Assembly: GCA_009697485.1 (NCBI GenBank)
Contig: SICY01000056.1
Coordinates: 1 to 6,148, forward strand
Reading direction: 5' to 3'
Length of the DNA stretch: 6,148 nucleotides
From: Nitrosarchaeum sp.
GTDB taxonomy: Archaea > Thermoproteota > Nitrososphaeria > Nitrososphaerales > Nitrosopumilaceae
Shown: piece after piece, positions 1-6,100 of the stretch
Layout of the letters: every line of letters starts with the position of its first letter
Numbering within the stretch: the first letter of the stretch is position 1
Translations under genes and position numbers: made by a program
Notes under the pieces: generated by a model
The model's database searches: none
Seen by the model: the letters and a program-made list of their open reading frames with translations, nothing else
Told to the model about the DNA's origin: nothing

Positions 1-354
1 ACTATGACTACTCAAGACGATGGAACTATGGAAATTACGATTCCTAGAGATCTTTTGGATGCAAAATTTGAATTAACTGATGATATGTTTTTCGTTTTAG
101 TAGATGGGTTTGAAACTGATTACGTTGAATCTGATTCAAACTCTAGAACTTTAATGATTCCATTTTTTAATGGCGATTCTGTAATTGAAATTATTGGAAC
201 ACATGCACTAAATCCATTCATCTCAAATACTGAAATAAAAATTCCAGATTGGGTAAAAAATAATGCTGGGTGGTGGGCAGATGGGTTAATCGAAGACGCT
301 GAATTTGTCTCTGGAATTCAATATCTCATTACAAATGGGATTATACACGTATGA
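1..354 (+). CDS. C-terminal part of a probable secreted thaumarchaeal protein (5' end outside window)
   Basis: The reading frame is open at base 1, so the true start almost certainly lies upstream; the ATG at base 4 is probably internal. Counting from that Met, two parts can be seen. Residues ~8-66 are a beta-rich module with 'MEITIPRDLLDA', 'FFVLVDGFETDY' and 'SVIEIIGT', a pattern I recall from thaumarchaeal exported proteins of unknown function. Residues ~80-116 are a tryptophan-rich module, 'IPDWVKNNAGWWADG' followed by 'FVSGIQYLITNGIIHV', ending the protein. No cysteine pairs, catalytic motif or C-terminal membrane anchor is visible. The signal peptide, if any, would be in the missing part. 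It ends 7 bases from the 3' end of valS on the other strand. An extracellular or cell-surface role is inferred from family resemblance only; no biochemical function can be assigned. Confidence 0.75.
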   Translation, partial: TMTTQDDGTMEITIPRDLLDAKFELTDDMFFVLVDGFETDYVESDSNSRTLMIPFFNGDSVIEIIGTHALNPFISNTEIKIPDWVKNNAGWWADGLIEDAEFVSGIQYLITNGIIHV

Positions 355-361
355 TTTAGGC

Positions 362-2683
362 TCAATTATCAGCTAAATTATGCATAGATTTCAAATCCTT
401 TTTGAAAGATTCTAGACTTTCTGGAATTGTTATTGTGATTGAATCCTTTAATGAAAGATTTTTTGTCTTTTTTTCATTCCATACTTTGGAATTAAATTCT
501 GTTATTTCTTTTGTAATTTTATTTTGGTTATATTTTGATTCTGATTCTACTTGATGTTGTTTATGAATACTCTCTGTTGAATACAAAGTTTTCCAAAGGT
601 ATTCAGTGATAAATGGTGTAATTGGTGCTAATAATTTTAAAATGGTTGATAATGTTTTATGTAAGGTGTATATTGCACCATCTCTTTCTTCATCTGAAAA
701 ACCAATTCCATACGCTCTTGCTTTAACCATTTCAATGTAATGTGCAGCAAAAAGATTCCAAGTGAATTCTCTAATTGCAATTGCGGGAATAAAGAAATTA
801 TATTCATCATATCCTTTTTTACATTCTTTGATTAAATCATCTAATTCAGATAATATCCATTTGTCCGTGGTTGTTGGAGTTCCTGATTCAATTACGGGAA
901 AACTAGACAAAAATCTAGAAACATTCCATAGTTTACTGAGAAATTTTTTTGTTGATTCAATTTTTTGTTCATTACATCTAAAATCATATCCATGATTAAT
1001 CTCACTCGCGCTCCAAAATCTAAAAGTGTCTGCACCAAATTGTTCAATTACTGGTAAAGGATCAATTGCGTTTCCTTTACTCTTACTCATTTTCATTCCT
1101 TTTTCATCAAGACCATATCCCATAATCCATGCTTCTGACCATGGTTTCTTTCCAGTAAGTTGTTCACATCTTAGAAGTGTATAGTATAACCAAGTTCTCA
1201 CAATATCTTTTGCTTGAGGGCGAATTGCAGTAGGATACACTTTATTGAAAAATTCTTGATCTTTGTTAAATTTACTGATAAAAAGAGGTGAAACACTAGA
1301 ATCCATCCATGTATCAAATGTTCTCTCTTCACCTACAAATTCAGTAGTTTTACACTTAGGACACTGATTGATAGGGCATTTTTCCATCCATGGCTTGTAG
1401 TATTTTCCAGGCTCAGGTACGTGAGGCTCAGAACAATTTTTGCAGTACCAAATAGGAATTTCAGTACCATAGTATCTTCTTCTTGATATTGGCCAATCAA
1501 TATTGATGGATTCTAGCCAATTCATTAGAATCTGCTTATGCATGGCAGGATAAAATGTAATTCCCTGTCCTAGTTTTTTCATTTTTTCAATTGATTCTTT
1601 TTGTTTTAGATAATATTCTTCCATTGGAATTATCTCAATTGGATTTTTACTTCGTTCAGATACTGGAGTTCTATGAATTATGTCTTCAATTTTTTCTACC
1701 AGCCCTTTATTTTCTAAATCCTCAATAATTTTTGCCCGTGCTTGTTTTGGTTTTAATCCAACATAATTCCCTGCAGCTTCTGTCATTTTTCCATCTAATC
1801 CGATTGCAACAATTTCTTCCAGTTCTAGTTCTCTAAATAATGCTACATCGTTTTGATCACCGTAACTACATACCATAACTGCACCAGAACCAAATTCTTG
1901 ATGAGCTGAATGATGTGTTTTTAGTTCAACTTCTGCATTAGTAATTGGTACGATCACTTTTTTTCCAATATATTTTGCATATCTCTCATCTTCTGGATTT
2001 ACAATTATGGTTTTGCATGCACAAAGAAGTTCTGGTCTGGTACTCGCAATGATTATCTCTTTCTCAGTATCTTTAATCTGAAATTTCATATAAACTAGTT
2101 TGGTTGGTAAATCTTCATATGTAATTTCTGCATCTGCAATAGTTGTACCTGAAACCCAATCATAATTATTTGGTCTATTTGCAAGATACACTTGTCCTTT
2201 TTTCCACAGTTCAATAAATGTAGATTGTGTTAATGTTCTGTATTCTTCAGAATCTGTTCTATAATAATTGGAGAAATCTCCACTGATTCCTAAATTTTTC
2301 ATGATTAATATCATTTCATCTTCTAAATCATCTAATGCAGCTCTGCATAATTTTAGAAATTCACCTCTTTCAGTTTCACGCATTCTGATGTTGTGTTTTC
2401 TCTCTGTGTAAATTTCTACAGGAAGACCGTTTCTATCAATTCCTATTGGAAAATATACATTCTTTCCAGCCATCCTTGCAGTACGTGCTATCATATCAAT
2501 TTGAGAATAATGTGCTGCTGCACCTATGTGCCATGGTCTACCTGATGGATAGGGTGGGGGTGTATCTATTGTAAAATTATCTTCTCTTGGTACAAATTCA
2601 TAAATTTTTTCATTTGTCCACTGTTTGAGAATTTCTTTTTCTAACTCTGGGTTCCAAGCTTTTTCTGCAATTTTTGGTTCCAT
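362..2683 (-). CDS. valS: valyl-tRNA synthetase (valine--tRNA ligase), archaeal type
   Basis: Class I aminoacyl-tRNA synthetase of 773 residues that charges tRNA-Val in the cytoplasm. In order: the Rossmann-fold first half with the HIGH-type signature 'PSGRPWHIGA' (HIGA at 52-55); the CP1 editing domain, ~200-335, with 'STRPELL' (214-220), 'EFGSGAVM' (263-270) and the two Asp D276 and D279 that match the editing-site Asp pair of Thermus ValRS; a Cys cluster C414, C417, C436, C441, C444 likely to bind zinc; 'TFDTWMDSSVSPL' (455-467), typical of ValRS; the KMSKS loop at 531-535; and an alpha-helical anticodon-binding domain, ~605-700. A polar linker (~701-735) leads to a short end '...DLKSMHNL'. 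The long C-terminal coiled coil of bacterial ValRS is absent, as usual in archaea. The ATG lies 7 bases after the stop of the pterin synthase gene, with no Shine-Dalgarno, so it is probably the second gene of that operon. IleRS and LeuRS were considered; the editing and 'DTWMDSS' motifs favour ValRS. Confidence 0.93.
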   Translation of the reverse strand: MEPKIAEKAWNPELEKEILKQWTNEKIYEFVPREDNFTIDTPPPYPSGRPWHIGAAAHYSQIDMIARTARMAGKNVYFPIGIDRNGLPVEIYTERKHNIRMRETERGEFLKLCRAALDDLEDEMILIMKNLGISGDFSNYYRTDSEEYRTLTQSTFIELWKKGQVYLANRPNNYDWVSGTTIADAEITYEDLPTKLVYMKFQIKDTEKEIIIASTRPELLCACKTIIVNPEDERYAKYIGKKVIVPITNAEVELKTHHSAHQEFGSGAVMVCSYGDQNDVALFRELELEEIVAIGLDGKMTEAAGNYVGLKPKQARAKIIEDLENKGLVEKIEDIIHRTPVSERSKNPIEIIPMEEYYLKQKESIEKMKKLGQGITFYPAMHKQILMNWLESINIDWPISRRRYYGTEIPIWYCKNCSEPHVPEPGKYYKPWMEKCPINQCPKCKTTEFVGEERTFDTWMDSSVSPLFISKFNKDQEFFNKVYPTAIRPQAKDIVRTWLYYTLLRCEQLTGKKPWSEAWIMGYGLDEKGMKMSKSKGNAIDPLPVIEQFGADTFRFWSASEINHGYDFRCNEQKIESTKKFLSKLWNVSRFLSSFPVIESGTPTTTDKWILSELDDLIKECKKGYDEYNFFIPAIAIREFTWNLFAAHYIEMVKARAYGIGFSDEERDGAIYTLHKTLSTILKLLAPITPFITEYLWKTLYSTESIHKQHQVESESKYNQNKITKEITEFNSKVWNEKKTKNLSLKDSITITIPESLESFKKDLKSMHNLADN
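459..474 (+). terminator. candidate T-rich terminator for the first gene
   Basis: On the plus strand, runs of six and seven T lie at 459-464 and 468-474, about 105-120 bases after the stop of the gene at 1-354; a shorter T5 is at 399-403. Archaeal RNA polymerase can stop at T-tracts without a hairpin. The tracts lie inside the 3' end of valS (where they encode Lys-rich residues), so they may be only codon composition. Confidence 0.25.
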
Positions 2684-2690
2684 TTCTTAA

Positions 2691-3506
2691 CTATCTTGAA
2701 ATATTTGAAATAATGTGCGAACCTTTGTTGTATCCTTCGTAAATGTAAACTCCAACAGCTTCTACATTTTGAGGTAATTTTGGAGCAAGCAGTTTGATAA
2801 TTTCACTTGAAAGATTTTCAACAGTAGCTTCTCCTTCTAAGAGATATGCTGTATCTTTTGGAACTTGAATATCAAACATCCCTTTTGGCCCATCAAATTG
2901 AATCTGATAGTGAGAATCATCTTCTTTTTTTAGATACTTTCTATTAATGAAAAATTTATGATCAAATACTGTAACAACTTCTTTTATGATTTTTTTTGCT
3001 ATTCCAAAATCTACAAGCAGATTATCTTTCATTTGTCCAACTAGTTCAACCATTACTGAAGATGTATGCCCATGTAGAATGGAACATTTCTCTACTAAAG
3101 GAAGAATATGTGCATAATCAAATGAAAATGATGGGTCTTCTAGAAATATTGATCCTGTTTGAGGTGTTTTATCATAGAATACTATATCTTGTAATTCTTT
3201 AATTTGTGCAGCGTATTTCGGATGTCCTATGGCCATCACTTTTTCTTCTAGTAGATTTTCTTTGATTTCATTATATTTTTTTATATCTTCTTCATTATCA
3301 ATTACTTCAATCAACCCCTTCTTTGTCTTAAAATCAACAGTTACAGAACTTCCATTTTTTAATGATAATTTATAATCATACTCATAATCTTCATCAAGAA
3401 ATGATAGCATTTGTGCTATTGTCAATTCAGTTCGTGTTCTCATTAGATTACCTTTTTTGTCAATATATCTAAAATCTGAATCTAGAATTGTGGGACTTGA
3501 AGCCAT
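2691..3506 (-). CDS. queD: QueD-type 6-pyruvoyl/6-carboxytetrahydropterin synthase with an unusual N-terminal domain
   Basis: The protein has 271 residues, about twice the usual QueD length. The C-terminal half (~125-271) is a T-fold pterin synthase. Its probable zinc ligands are H133 ('FDYAH'), H145 and H147 ('HGH'). The catalytic Cys C141 is spaced C-x3-HGH, the spacing of QueD rather than that of animal BH4 synthase (C-x5-HGH) or the folate-type enzyme (E-x2-HGH). D182-H183, 'TVEN' (228-231) and E257 complete the active-site set. By family knowledge QueD turns dihydroneopterin triphosphate into 6-carboxytetrahydropterin, the precursor of 7-deazaguanine tRNA bases; in an archaeon this would feed archaeosine. 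The N-terminal ~112 residues are not part of the T-fold: a helix with E27, then strands with D58 ('VTVDF') and E67 ('LIEVI'), resembling a PD-(D/E)XK nuclease fold with the Lys replaced. A segment of ~40 residues (186-226) also separates the D-H and T-x-E-N motifs. The ATG fits a TATA box 30 bases upstream; valS follows after 7 bases. Confidence 0.85.
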   Translation of the reverse strand: MASSPTILDSDFRYIDKKGNLMRTRTELTIAQMLSFLDEDYEYDYKLSLKNGSSVTVDFKTKKGLIEVIDNEEDIKKYNEIKENLLEEKVMAIGHPKYAAQIKELQDIVFYDKTPQTGSIFLEDPSFSFDYAHILPLVEKCSILHGHTSSVMVELVGQMKDNLLVDFGIAKKIIKEVVTVFDHKFFINRKYLKKEDDSHYQIQFDGPKGMFDIQVPKDTAYLLEGEATVENLSSEIIKLLAPKLPQNVEAVGVYIYEGYNKGSHIISNISR

Positions 3507-3530
3507 GTGAAGTCAACTGGCTTAGCTCTG

Positions 3531-3538
3531 TATATAAA
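3531..3538 (-). promoter_or_regulatory. TATA box of the queD-valS unit
   Basis: The minus strand reads TTTATATA here, the best TATA match in the window. The first T is 32 bases before the ATG at 3506, so transcription should start about 2 bases before the start codon, giving a practically leaderless mRNA. No separate promoter was seen before valS. Confidence 0.6.
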
Positions 3539-3557
3539 TTCTGTAATACATAAAACT

Positions 3558-3563
3558 AAAAAA
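3558..3563 (-). terminator. candidate T-tract terminator after the PCD gene
   Basis: The minus strand has six T about 24 bases after the stop codon of the dehydratase gene, directly before the queD TATA box. It suggests that the two pterin genes, though on one strand, are separate transcription units. No hairpin was seen. Confidence 0.35.
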
Positions 3564-3586
3564 TTATTTTATTCAGTAATTTGAAA

Positions 3587-3865
3587 TTATTCTAGTGAAT
3601 TTAGAATTTTAGCCAGATTGATATCATTTTGAGTGACTCCTCCCGCATCATGAGTTGTTAAATCTACTATTATCTTATTGTAGACGTTAAACCATTCAGG
3701 ATGATGATTCATTTTTTCTATATGCATTGCAGCCCTTGTCATGAATCCAAATGCCTGATTAAAGTCATCAAATTGAAATTCTTTGTGTATTTTATTATTT
3801 ACAATCGTCCACCCCTTCAGGTTTTTTAATTCATGCTCTATAGATTCTGATGCTAATCTTATCAT
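3587..3865 (-). CDS. pterin-4a-carbinolamine dehydratase (4a-hydroxytetrahydrobiopterin dehydratase)
   Basis: A 92-residue protein of standard length for the family. It dehydrates 4a-hydroxytetrahydropterin to the quinonoid dihydropterin, the recycling step after aromatic amino acid hydroxylation; some microbial members have been tied instead to molybdopterin metabolism. The signature is complete: E50-x3-H54-H55-P56, five residues, Y62, nine residues, H72, eight residues, D81, within 'EKMNHHPEWFNVYN' and 'LTTHDAGG'. 'GWTI' near residue 18 and 'FQFDDFNQAFGFM' (30-42) also fit the fold. No partner hydroxylase is present in the window. The nearest pterin gene is the QueD-type synthase 80 bases downstream on the same strand, so a shared pterin context is possible but unproven. 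The ATG at 3865 is the only good start, and a TATA-like box lies ~30 bases upstream. Confidence 0.92.
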   Translation of the reverse strand: MIRLASESIEHELKNLKGWTIVNNKIHKEFQFDDFNQAFGFMTRAAMHIEKMNHHPEWFNVYNKIIVDLTTHDAGGVTQNDINLAKILNSLE

Positions 3866-3886
3866 GATTTTATATTTACAATACTA

Positions 3887-3894
3887 AATTAATA
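3887..3894 (-). promoter_or_regulatory. candidate TATA box of the PCD gene
   Basis: The minus strand reads TATTAATT, with the first T 29 bases before the ATG at 3865, the spacing expected for a leaderless archaeal transcript. The match to TTTATA is imperfect; the better-looking 'AAATATAAAA' at ~3868-3877 is too close to the start to serve unless the transcript begins inside the gene. Confidence 0.35.
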
Positions 3895-3922
3895 GTTAGA
3901 TGATGAGATTAATCATGGTTGC

Positions 3923-3931
3923 TTTGTATAA
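3923..3931 (+). promoter_or_regulatory. candidate TATA box of the AsnB-like gene
   Basis: TTTGTATAA lies 36 bases before the ATG at 3959 and 27 before the in-frame GTG at 3950. With the usual ~30-base spacing from the first T, transcription would start near 3953-3955, after the GTG, which favours the ATG with a 4-6-base leader. Confidence 0.4.
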
Positions 3932-3958
3932 CAAATAACCTGATAATTAGTGAAAAAA

Positions 3959-4705
3959 ATGAAAAAAGAACTACTTGATAAAATTAAAAATTCTATTAAA
4001 GAAAACATAATGGAAAAAAAAATAGGCATTGCATTTTCTGGAGGTGTTGACAGTACACTAATCTCTAAGATTTGTTCAGATCTAGGATATGATGTAACTT
4101 TACTGACCATTGGTTTTCCAGAATCTCATGATGTATTATTTGCAAAAGAAGTTAATCAACAGTTGAAATTAGTTCATCATGTTTTAGAAATTGACTCTCA
4201 TACTTTTCAAGACATAGCCATCAAAATCAAACAAACAATAAAGACAGACAATCTCTCTTGGAATGAAAATTGTATTGCATTTTACTATGTATCAAAACTA
4301 GCACAAAGTCTGGGAATTGATATTGTTGTAACTGCAAATGGAATAGATGAACTATTCTGTGGATATAATGCATATAGAGTAGCTATCTCTGAAGGAGAAT
4401 CAAAGATTCTTGAAGTTATGAATTCAAAACTAGATAATGAAATTAAAATGATGAAAGCAGTCAATCAAATCGCATCTGAATTTGGTGTTAGAATTGTTCA
4501 ACCTTTACTGTCTTCTAATTTTATAGAATTTGCTAAAACTATTCCTATCTCTGAAAAAATTTATGATTCTGACGATCTGTTGAGGAAACACATTATACGA
4601 AAATTAGCAAGCGATGTGGGCGTTCCTGAAATTTCGTATACAAAAAGAAAAAAAGCTCTACAATATGGTTCAAAAATCCACAAAGCACTGCTAAAATCTA
4701 AATAA
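3959..4705 (+). CDS. stand-alone asparagine-synthetase-type ATP pyrophosphatase domain protein
   Basis: The ATG at 3959 gives 248 residues; an in-frame GTG at 3950 would add three (MKK) but probably lies upstream of the transcription start. The fold is the N-type ATP pyrophosphatase of AsnB's C-terminal half. It has a PP-loop 'SGGVDS' at 27-32 and 'ANGIDELFCGY' at 126-136, matching the AsnB motif SGEG(S/A)DE(L/V)FGGY. Near the C terminus are 'QPLLSSNFIEFAKTIP', a lysine-containing 'LLRKHIIRKLA' and 'KRKKALQYGS', as in AsnB-related proteins. The N-terminal class II glutaminase domain of AsnB (with its Cys1) is absent, and the protein is under half of AsnB length, so glutamine cannot be the direct nitrogen donor. 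By family knowledge such domains adenylate a carboxylate and pass it to an amine. Free ammonia with aspartate is possible, but the conserved Glu of the SGEG motif is Asn here (N127), so the substrate is uncertain. It is not QueC: the QueC zinc cysteines are missing. It overlaps purB tail to tail by 8 bases. Confidence 0.8.
   Translation: MKKELLDKIKNSIKENIMEKKIGIAFSGGVDSTLISKICSDLGYDVTLLTIGFPESHDVLFAKEVNQQLKLVHHVLEIDSHTFQDIAIKIKQTIKTDNLSWNENCIAFYYVSKLAQSLGIDIVVTANGIDELFCGYNAYRVAISEGESKILEVMNSKLDNEIKMMKAVNQIASEFGVRIVQPLLSSNFIEFAKTIPISEKIYDSDDLLRKHIIRKLASDVGVPEISYTKRKKALQYGSKIHKALLKSK
4642..4654 (-). terminator. candidate T-rich terminator for purB
   Basis: The minus strand reads TTTTTTTCTTTTT about 44-56 bases after the purB stop, and T5 occurs at 4672-4676. 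Both lie inside the AsnB-like gene, where they also encode a Lys-rich stretch, so composition alone could explain them. Confidence 0.3.
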
Positions 4706-6059
4706 ATTTTTTGACAGTTTCTTGAACTAATTTGTTAACATTGCTTATGATTAATGGAGATGCGCCAAGGTGTTTTTCTGGAGAAAATATTGAATCAATT
4801 TCTTTTTTTGTAAGTTTTGTTGAAAATGCTTTATCATTTTTAATTGCATCTATATATTGAATTTCTTTATCTTTTGCCTCAAAGGCAACTCTTTGCACAT
4901 CTCTATACGCAATAAATCTCGGGACTCCTTTTCTAATTAATGCCTCTAAAACAAATTCTGCAAATATTTGTCCCTTTGTAATATCCAAATTATCTACAAT
5001 TCTTTTTTCATTTACCATTAGACTTGAAATTACTTTAATCATGGTCTCTAACATTTCATCTACTAGAATGGCTGCTGTAGGAAGTACAAATCTCTCATTT
5101 GCTGAATTTGAAAGATCTCGTTCATGCCATAATGGAATGTTTTCAAAAGTTATTGCTATTTGACTACGTAATATTTTAGATAAAGATGAAACTCTTTCGC
5201 TTTTAGTGGGATTTCTCTTTACTGGAACTGCACTGCTTCCCATTTGACCTTTCTTGAATTGTTCAGCAACTTCACCGATTTCAGTTCTTTGTAAATTTCT
5301 AATTTCAACTGCAATTTTTTCCAAAGTTGCACCGATCAGTGCTAATTCAAATACGTATTCTGCATATCTTTCTCTGGGAACTATCTGCGTAGTTACATCT
5401 GCTGGGAAAAGGTTTAGCCGTTTTGCAACTCGCTTTTGAACCTCAAGTGATTTTATACCCATCAATGATCCCGTCCCAACAACTCCAAGTGTTTTGCAAA
5501 TCAAAATTCTTTTCTTGATTTCTTCAATTCTTTCTACATGTTTTGCCATCTCTGCTGCCCAATTTGCAAATTTTAGTCCGAATGATATTATGCTAGCATG
5601 TTGACCATGAGTTCTACCTACTGCTGGAATTTTACCATGTTGAACTGCTCTTTTTGCTAACAGTAATGCCATTTTTGCAACTTTGGATTCAATAATTCGT
5701 AACGCATCTCTCATCTGCATAGAATTACTAGTATCTACCAAATCATTACTTGTTAATCCATAATGAATCCATGGTCTTGCATTTTTTGTACATTTTTCAC
5801 TTAATGATTCAACTAGTGCAGCTGTATCGTGATCACTTTTTGCTTCTAATTCTTTAATTCTTTTTACAGTAATTTTTCCTGACATTGCAGCATTGTGAAT
5901 TATTTTACCGGCTGTTTTTGGAATAATTCCAATCTCACTTTGTGATATTGCAGCTATCCCTTCAATCTCTAATTGATAATTTACTTTTTTTTGCTCACTA
6001 AAAACATCCAACATTTCTTTAGTACCGTAACGTCCGCTATCTATCGGTAAAATTGCCAA
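4698..6059 (-). CDS. purB: adenylosuccinate lyase
   Basis: A 453-residue member of the fumarase/aspartase superfamily, of normal family length. It removes fumarate from SAICAR and from adenylosuccinate, serving both de novo IMP synthesis and AMP formation; the superfamily is homotetrameric and the enzyme cytosolic. Visible signatures: 'PIDSGRYGTKEM' at the N terminus (substrate-binding Arg-Tyr), H77-D78, 'YGLTSNDLVDT' (100-110), 'GRTHGQHA' (148-155, catalytic His region), the flexible serine loop 'GSSAVPVKRNP' (274-284) with the likely catalytic serine at S275/S276, and 'WHERDLSNSANERFVLP' (311-327), which separates PurB from argininosuccinate lyase and fumarase. The start codon is TTG at 6059: an in-frame TAA stands two codons upstream, and the next ATG (residue 16) would remove the RYG motif. 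A TATA-like box exactly 30 bases upstream supports the TTG. No other purine genes are adjacent in the window. Confidence 0.95.
   Translation of the reverse strand: MAILPIDSGRYGTKEMLDVFSEQKKVNYQLEIEGIAAISQSEIGIIPKTAGKIIHNAAMSGKITVKRIKELEAKSDHDTAALVESLSEKCTKNARPWIHYGLTSNDLVDTSNSMQMRDALRIIESKVAKMALLLAKRAVQHGKIPAVGRTHGQHASIISFGLKFANWAAEMAKHVERIEEIKKRILICKTLGVVGTGSLMGIKSLEVQKRVAKRLNLFPADVTTQIVPRERYAEYVFELALIGATLEKIAVEIRNLQRTEIGEVAEQFKKGQMGSSAVPVKRNPTKSERVSSLSKILRSQIAITFENIPLWHERDLSNSANERFVLPTAAILVDEMLETMIKVISSLMVNEKRIVDNLDITKGQIFAEFVLEALIRKGVPRFIAYRDVQRVAFEAKDKEIQYIDAIKNDKAFSTKLTKKEIDSIFSPEKHLGASPLIISNVNKLVQETVKKFI
4707..4712 (+). terminator. candidate T-tract terminator after the AsnB-like gene
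   Basis: Six T begin one base after the TAA of the AsnB-like gene on the plus strand, within the last codons of purB. Its position directly after the stop suits a hairpin-free archaeal terminator, but a T6 is common in such AT-rich DNA. Confidence 0.3.
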
Positions 6060-6080
6060 TGATTACTCTCTTAAAACATC

Positions 6081-6089
6081 AAAAATAAA
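6081..6089 (-). promoter_or_regulatory. TATA-like box of purB
   Basis: The minus strand reads TTTATTTTT with its first T 30 bases before the TTG start at 6059. This places transcription initiation at the start codon and is independent support for the TTG and for a leaderless purB mRNA. Confidence 0.5.
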
Positions 6090-6100
6090 TCTACTTATGA

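Noticed and set aside
762..995. 77-codon plus-strand ORF inside valS
   Set aside because: It lies wholly antisense to the anticodon-binding part of a well-conserved valS, and its translation has no recognisable motif.
362..2683. IleRS or LeuRS instead of ValRS
   Set aside because: 'TFDTWMDSSVSPL', the editing motif 'EFGSGAVM...GDQND' and the length fit ValRS better.
2996..3202. 68-codon plus-strand ORF inside the QueD-type gene
   Set aside because: It is antisense to the conserved HGH and D-H region, so it is explained as a shadow frame.
3507..3586. Possible small RNA or tRNA in the gap between queD and PCD
   Set aside because: Only 80 AT-rich bases, explained by a T-tract and a TATA box; no cloverleaf or stable hairpin was seen.
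3913..4110. 65-codon minus-strand ORF across the divergent promoter region
   Set aside because: It covers the PP-loop codons of the AsnB-like gene and the promoters. The hydrophobic Phe/Ser-rich translation is what antisense of Lys-rich codons gives.
3959..4705. Reading the PP-loop gene as QueC, partner of QueD
   Set aside because: The 'ANGIDELFCGY' and C-terminal 'KRKKALQYGS' motifs are AsnB-like, and the zinc-binding cysteine cluster of QueC is absent.
5254..5439. 61-codon plus-strand ORF inside purB
   Set aside because: Antisense to the conserved central part of purB, with no start signal or motif.
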